Assembly (NCBI RefSeq): GCF_018918025.1
Contig: NZ_JAHLPT010000001.1
Span: forward strand, 62,001 to 126,000
From: Oscillibacter sp. MSJ-31
GTDB taxonomy: Bacteria > Bacillota > Clostridia > Oscillospirales > Oscillospiraceae
Direction: 5' to 3'
Length of the DNA stretch: 64,000 nucleotides
A program made the position numbers and the translations under genes. Each line of letters begins with the position of its first letter. Positions within the stretch are counted from its first letter, which is position 1. This document shows, in pieces, positions 58,154 to 64,000 of the stretch. The notes under the pieces are model-generated. The model worked only from the letters and a program-made list of their open reading frames with translations, made no database searches and had not been told where the DNA came from.

Positions 58154-60634
58154 TCATGCCTTTTGCGTGAGCAGCTCCGCGAGCCGCCTGCGCTTCGTGC
58201 GCTGGTCGCCCTCGATGTGGAGCTTGGAATAGATCTGGTTTACATATTGCTTGACGCTGCCCTCGGAGAGAAACAGCTTTTCCGCGATCTCCCGGTTCGT
58301 CAGCCGCTGTGCCATCAGGCCGACCAGCGCATATTCCCGCTCCGTCAGCACGGCGAACGCTGCGGGGCGGACCGTCCCGCTCTGCCGCCGCTCCCCTGCC
58401 TCGCCAAGCGCGAGCACCCGCGCCGTGAGCGCGGTCTGCGTGCCTGCGGCAAGCAGCGGCTTGAGATAGCGGTAATTCTCCGCAAACGGCATCACGATGC
58501 CGTCCGGTGCGGCGTCGGCAAGCGCCTGCGCCAGCAGCGTCTCGGCTTCCCTGCGCTTGCCCAGCCGCTCATAGGCCGACGCGGTCTGAAGGCGAATGTG
58601 CAGCGCGACGAGCGCATAGTGCATCCCCTCGCACAGGGCGAGCAGACCTTCGCTGCGGCCGATCACCTTGGCGTAAGCGCCCTGGGCAAGATACACCTGA
58701 TTTTCGATCATCTCGATCATCGGCCGGCCCGGCGCGAGGATGCTGACCGAGGCGAGGCGGTGCTCGGCAAAGACCTCCGGAATTAGTTCGGTCTCGCCCC
58801 GCAGAGCGTGGCAGTAGGCGCTGACGGCGTTCCAGAGGTTGAGCCACGAGGCGTTGTGGTGCCGCAGCAGCTCCGCACGGCGCTCGGCAAAGCTTCGGTG
58901 AGGATCGACCTCCGCATACCGGGAGAGGCGCTGCGCGAGGAAGTCGCAGCAGAGCGCCATATTCTCCTGCCCGTTGCCCTCGATCTGCGCGTAGGCGCTC
59001 TCCAGTGCGATATGCGCGTCGGTGAAGCGTCCCTGCACAAAGGCGGCCTCGGCGCGCATGATGGTCTCCGCGCCCTGACCGTGACCGTTGGTGATCTTAT
59101 AGTAGTGCGGCATACATTCGGCCATCTCGGCAAGCTCGCCCGCAAGCTCGCCCGGGGCGCGGTAGAACATCATCAGCACGGACGGCGAGCCGAAGGTCCA
59201 GCCGCCGTTCGAGCGGATGCTGATGGCGGGACGGGACATCTGCGCGCTGGCGCTGCGGTGCAGACGGCTCATGGCGCTGATGTCGTTATAGCAGAGGAAG
59301 CTCATGATAAGGTCGCATTCGCCCAGCAGGTTGCCGCGCTCCTGCGCGGGCAGCTCGGGATGCTCCTCCAGTGCGGCGAGCAGGAGCGCCTTGAGCTCCA
59401 GCATTTTCGGGATATTGCGCCAGTTGAACATACTGCGCATCAACACCAGAAGTGCGAACGGGTGCGCCTTCAGAGCATCGGCGGGACATTCGTCGAGAGC
59501 GGCCAGCACCTCCGACGGGGGCAGCGACGCGAGCAGGATGCCCGCATCCTCCTGCACCACGCGCAGCAACGCGTCGTAGTCCCCGCAGCGCCGGTAGGCC
59601 GCCATGGCGTGAAGATACTGCCCTCGCCCCTCGTACCATGCGCCGTAGCGCTCCCGGCAGCGCCGCTGCGTCTCCGCGTCCAGCGTCCGGAAGGTGCGCT
59701 CCGCACATTCCTTCATCATGTGGTGGAAGCGGTAGGTCACGCCGTCCGGCAGACGCTTGACAAAGGCGTTCTGCGCGGTCAGCACGGCGAGCAGCTCCTC
59801 CGCGTCGGCGTCCCCGGTGACAAAGCGCGCCATTTCCACGGTAAATTCGTCGGCAAGACCCATCACCGCGAGAAATTCCTGCTGCCGCTGCGGCAGAGGC
59901 TCGATCATGGCAGCGGTGAACATGGTGAAAATATCGGAATCACGTTCGGGCAGCGTCCCATGCTCCGAGAGCGTCCGCAGGTTCAGGTAGACGGCGGAGA
60001 ACCAGCCCTCGCTGGAGTAGAGCAGCGATTCCGCCTGCGCGTCGGAAAGCTCCGTGCCGCAGCGGTGCGCGTAAACAGCCAGCTCCGTGTGGTTCAGCCG
60101 CAGCTGCTCTGTGCCGAGCCGGTAGACCCTCGCCCCCAGCCGGACGATCTCCGCGGCGGGCAGAAAGCGGTCGCGGCTGGCGATGATCAGGTGGACGTTG
60201 GCGGGCAGGCGGCCCGCAAGCATACAGAGAAAGGCGGTCACGCGTTGGTCTGTGAGCAGGTGAAAATCGTCGATGAACAGATAGCAGGGCGTTTCCCCCG
60301 CCAGCTCATGGCAGAGATCGTCCGCCAGCAGCCCGCCGCCGGCGGCGTCCGTGGGACAGGCATACTCCCGCAGCAGGTCGATGCCCGCGCGGGCAAAGGC
60401 GTCCTGCGCGCTCCGCCAGAAGATCGCAAGATTGTCGGAATACACGCTGATGCGGACGACGCGCAGCGGCCCGGCCTTTGCACGCTCCTCCAGATACCAG
60501 TTCACCGCGGTGGTCTTTCCGTAGCCCATCGGGGCGACCACGGTGGTCAGCGCGCAGCGGGAGATCGGCCGCAGGCTCTCCTGCAGCCGCTCGGATATGT
60601 AGATGGTGTTCAACTTCCACTTTGGCTTTGGCAT
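58154..60634 (-). CDS. MalT-like LuxR family ATP-dependent regulator
   Basis: 826-residue signal-transduction ATPase of the MalT/LAL type. The N-terminal NTPase has Walker A 'VVAPMGYGKTTAVNWYL' (near residue 34) and Walker B 'CYLFIDDFHLLTD' (near 118), followed by a winged-helix and a long TPR-like helical region (~330-720), and a C-terminal LuxR helix-turn-helix 'LTEREYALVGLMAQRLTNREIAEKLFLSEGSVKQYVNQIYSKLHI' (from ~762; abbreviated). CGGAGGA precedes the ATG. It stands alone, so target genes and inducer are not evident; such proteins often control carbohydrate or transport genes in gut clostridia. Confidence 0.9.
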   Translation of the reverse strand: MPKPKWKLNTIYISERLQESLRPISRCALTTVVAPMGYGKTTAVNWYLEERAKAGPLRVVRISVYSDNLAIFWRSAQDAFARAGIDLLREYACPTDAAGGGLLADDLCHELAGETPCYLFIDDFHLLTDQRVTAFLCMLAGRLPANVHLIIASRDRFLPAAEIVRLGARVYRLGTEQLRLNHTELAVYAHRCGTELSDAQAESLLYSSEGWFSAVYLNLRTLSEHGTLPERDSDIFTMFTAAMIEPLPQRQQEFLAVMGLADEFTVEMARFVTGDADAEELLAVLTAQNAFVKRLPDGVTYRFHHMMKECAERTFRTLDAETQRRCRERYGAWYEGRGQYLHAMAAYRRCGDYDALLRVVQEDAGILLASLPPSEVLAALDECPADALKAHPFALLVLMRSMFNWRNIPKMLELKALLLAALEEHPELPAQERGNLLGECDLIMSFLCYNDISAMSRLHRSASAQMSRPAISIRSNGGWTFGSPSVLMMFYRAPGELAGELAEMAECMPHYYKITNGHGQGAETIMRAEAAFVQGRFTDAHIALESAYAQIEGNGQENMALCCDFLAQRLSRYAEVDPHRSFAERRAELLRHHNASWLNLWNAVSAYCHALRGETELIPEVFAEHRLASVSILAPGRPMIEMIENQVYLAQGAYAKVIGRSEGLLALCEGMHYALVALHIRLQTASAYERLGKRREAETLLAQALADAAPDGIVMPFAENYRYLKPLLAAGTQTALTARVLALGEAGERRQSGTVRPAAFAVLTEREYALVGLMAQRLTNREIAEKLFLSEGSVKQYVNQIYSKLHIEGDQRTKRRRLAELLTQKA

Positions 60635-60669
60635 GGCGCTTCCTCCGTGCGGCGATGTGCTCTGACCAC

Positions 60670-60698
60670 ATTTTATACGAAAACCGGCCCGCTCGCAA
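60670..60698 (-). promoter_or_regulatory. Promoter for MalT-like regulator
   Basis: Minus strand: TTGCGA (60693-60698), 17-nt spacer, TAAAAT (60670-60675). Confidence 0.65.
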
Positions 60699-60702
60699 GC
60701 GG

Positions 60703-60740
60703 CAAAAAGAAAAGAGGAATGCGCGGCATCCCTCTTTTCT
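60703..60740 (-). terminator. Intrinsic terminator after DUF4358 lipoprotein
   Basis: Minus strand: AGAAAAGAGGGATGC / GCATTCCTCTTTTCT stem (one G-T pair), 3-nt loop, T5 tail at 60703-60707. Confidence 0.87.
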
Positions 60741-60751
60741 TCTCTGCTGTT

Positions 60752-61606
60752 TTATGCGTTGATGGCCTCGTCATAGACGGCGGTGGCGGCGGAATAGCTC
60801 GTCAGGAGCTTATCGCGGAAGGTGTTGACCAGCTCCTCGTTTCCGTACACGGAGAGCACGCTCTGCCCGACTGTGACGATGACCAGCTTATCCGGGAAGC
60901 CGCACATCCAGCGCTTGGCCTGAATGGTCGTGCGCAGGTCGTCCGCGAGCCTGGCGACGTTGTTCGCGTCGGCGACATGGAACGCGCCGCAGGTGAAGGT
61001 GTTCATATTCATCATGTGAACGAGCGAGGCGGCGCTGTCGATGAGCGAAGCGTCGTCCGCCGGGAAGGTGAGCAGATAGCTGAGGCTGTCGGCATTGCTC
61101 GCGTCGAAGCTGCCGGGCGCGCCGTCTACGGCGTGCTCGGAATCCCCACCGGCGGCAGGGAACTTTTCTTCATCGCTGTATGTATTCCAGATCGCGTTGA
61201 GGATCGTCAGCGCGTCGTCGACAGCCGCGGCGGGCTTGTCCTCTGCCGGGGTCTCGGGCTTGGGCGTCTCGGTCGGCGGCTCTGCGGGCTTTTCCTCCGC
61301 AGGCTTTTCAGCCGGCTTGGGCTCGGGCTTCTGCTCAGGCTGCTTGGCAGGCTCCTTTTCAGGCTCCCCGGCCGGCTCCTGCTCGGGCTTGCTGTTGTCC
61401 GTCGGCTCCTGCTCTGCCGGCTGCGTCTGCTCGGGCTGCTCCGGCTCGTCGGGCGTCCCGGTCGTTCCGCCGGACTGCGGATCTCCACTGCCCTGCTCCT
61501 GCGGCGGCGCGTTGTCGTCGTCGGCCGGCGCGGCGTCCTTGCTGCCGCAGGCGGCGAGAGACAGCAGCATCGTGAGGATGAGAATGAGGGAAAGTGTTCG
61601 TTTCAT
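60752..61606 (-). CDS. DUF4358 lipoprotein with Pro/Glu-rich linker
   Basis: 284-residue predicted lipoprotein. Signal peptide with lipobox 'LSLAAC' (Cys20), then a ~105-residue low-complexity region rich in Pro, Glu and Lys (PEQKPEPKPAEKPAEEKPAE type), which should act as an extended spacer through the wall, and a C-terminal DUF4358 domain (~130-284) with 'FDASNADSLSYLLTFPADDASLIDSAASLVHMMNMNTFTCGAFHV' (abbreviated) and 'VTVGQSVLSVYGNEELVNTFRDKL'. AAGGAG precedes the ATG. Function unknown; DUF4358 lipoproteins are frequent in gut Firmicutes. Confidence 0.85.
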   Translation of the reverse strand: MKRTLSLILILTMLLSLAACGSKDAAPADDDNAPPQEQGSGDPQSGGTTGTPDEPEQPEQTQPAEQEPTDNSKPEQEPAGEPEKEPAKQPEQKPEPKPAEKPAEEKPAEPPTETPKPETPAEDKPAAAVDDALTILNAIWNTYSDEEKFPAAGGDSEHAVDGAPGSFDASNADSLSYLLTFPADDASLIDSAASLVHMMNMNTFTCGAFHVADANNVARLADDLRTTIQAKRWMCGFPDKLVIVTVGQSVLSVYGNEELVNTFRDKLLTSYSAATAVYDEAINA

Positions 61607-61726
61607 GCGAATGGTTCTCCTTAGTAGATCGTTTTTTTGACCGCGTGCCGCGGCCCTGCATGAATAGACGAAGGAAAGCAGAAAAAAGTTCCGGATTTTT
61701 CGATGTTTTTTTCGGGCGCGTTTTGC

Positions 61727-62221
61727 TCAGCCCACGCGCAGCTCGTAGTTGACGATATCGAGGTAGCGGCCGAATTTCAGCCCCACCTCATGCAGAGTCC
61801 CGGAGTAGGTGAAGCCGAATTTCTCATGCAGGCGGACGCTCGCCGCGTTGCCGCCCGCGATGACGGAAACGACCGTGTGCGTGCCCGCGTCCTCGCGCGC
61901 CAGACGGAGAACGGCCTCCATCAGCGCGCTCGCAATGCCGCGCCCGCGGCTCTCGGGCGCGACGTAAACGGAAAGCTCAACGGTTTGCAGATAGGCGTCG
62001 AAGTCGCGGTAGGGCGAGAGCGAGGCGTAGCCGAGGACCTTACCGTCCTCCTCCGCCACGAGCAGCGGATGGTTGCCGGTGTTGTGCGCGGCGAACCACG
62101 CCTCCCCCACCGCGCCCGCGCGGGGCTCTACGTCGAAGGTCGCCGTGCCGTTTTTCACCTCGTAGTTGTAAATATCGAGCATCGCGGAAAGATCGCGGCG
62201 CTCTGCCGTGCGAATGTTCAT
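61727..62221 (-). CDS. GNAT N-acetyltransferase, phosphinothricin/MnaT-like
   Basis: 164-residue acetyl-CoA-dependent N-acetyltransferase. 'MNIRTAERRDLSAMLDIYNYEV', 'TFDVEPR', the CoA-binding loop 'VYVAPESRGRGIASALM' (Q/RxxGxG/A) and 'SVIAGGNAASVRLHEKFGF' match the Pat/Bar/YncA-MnaT group, which acetylate methionine sulfone/sulfoximine-like analogues. ATG at 62221 follows AAGGAGAG by 8 nt; an in-frame TTG immediately upstream is less likely. It begins 15 nt after ligA ends. Confidence 0.9.
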   Translation of the reverse strand: MNIRTAERRDLSAMLDIYNYEVKNGTATFDVEPRAGAVGEAWFAAHNTGNHPLLVAEEDGKVLGYASLSPYRDFDAYLQTVELSVYVAPESRGRGIASALMEAVLRLAREDAGTHTVVSVIAGGNAASVRLHEKFGFTYSGTLHEVGLKFGRYLDIVNYELRVG

Positions 62222-62236
62222 CAAATGCTCTCCTTT

Positions 62237-64000
<1,764 letters not shown>

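Noticed and set aside
58808-61624. 938-codon plus-strand frame
   Set aside because: Antisense of the MalT-like regulator and the DUF4358 lipoprotein, spanning their promoter and terminator; no start signal.

Overview
The window is a GC-rich, gene-dense stretch of the chromosome of an endospore-forming, butyrate-producing anaerobe of the Firmicutes, most likely a member of the Oscillospiraceae (Flavonifractor / Oscillibacter / Intestinimonas-like). The placement is inferred from an IspH-ribosomal protein S1 fusion, a butyryl-CoA:acetate CoA-transferase, PPi-dependent phosphofructokinase, CotJ proteins, SipL, SpoIVA and SpoVM, the Firmicutes order yicC-remA-gmk-rpoZ-priA-def-fmt-rsmB-rlmN-stp-prkC-rsgA-spoVM, and GC-rich coding DNA. 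I see no rRNA, tRNA, CRISPR array, insertion sequence or prophage. It reads as core chromosome, with nearly every gene assignable.

Layout. 1-1110: 3'-truncated sodium:glutamate symporter (minus). 1230-3495: YlmC/YmxH-like protein, rpsB and tsf behind a strong promoter. 3708-14226: site-2 protease, scpAB, DUF2953, gerW, dac, an RsuA-type pseudouridine synthase, an RpiR regulator, a BaiN-like flavoprotein, cmk, plsC and the ispH-rpsA fusion. 14294-15725: the CoA-transferase under a promoter with a Rex-like operator. 15931-17650: carD-ispD-ispF. dapA lies opposite. 18703-25541: SpoIID-like, queA, tgt, yajC, a membrane protein, spoIIM, xerD. 25650-30577: DUF3343 and cysteine desulfurase, cdaA-cdaR, rseC-like, DUF5685. 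30574-43637: J-domain protein, then the long yicC-to-rsgA housekeeping run. 43749-47176: a sporulation cluster with a 50-residue membrane peptide, the 27-residue SpoVM, SipL and SpoIVA. 47308-48492: unknown secreted protein. 48562-52693 (minus): pfp, fba and split transketolase. 52833-58115: secreted amidase-like protein, xerC-like recombinase, a Cys-rich peptide, radA, cwlD, a fused cotJA-cotJB and cotJC. 58154-64000 (minus): MalT-like LuxR regulator, DUF4358 lipoprotein, GNAT acetyltransferase and 5'-truncated ligA.

How it works together. Three themes dominate: (1) growth functions (translation, isoprenoid and lipid precursors, nucleotide kinases, replication restart, protein N-terminal processing, Ser/Thr phospho-signalling, c-di-AMP); (2) fermentative carbon flow (PPi-PFK, aldolase, transketolase, and a CoA-transferase apparently controlled by the NADH/NAD+ sensor Rex); (3) endospore formation (GerW, Dac, SpoIID-like, SpoIIM, SpoVM, SipL, SpoIVA, CwlD, CotJ). 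The points most worth checking are: the spoVM-sipL-spoIVA cluster, which gathers proteins that assemble on the forespore surface; the CotJA-CotJB gene fusion; signals for independent expression of S1 from inside ispH-rpsA; the Rex-like site; and several AT-rich palindromes or repeats (queA-tgt, upstream of spoIIM, upstream of xerC) that the genes do not explain.
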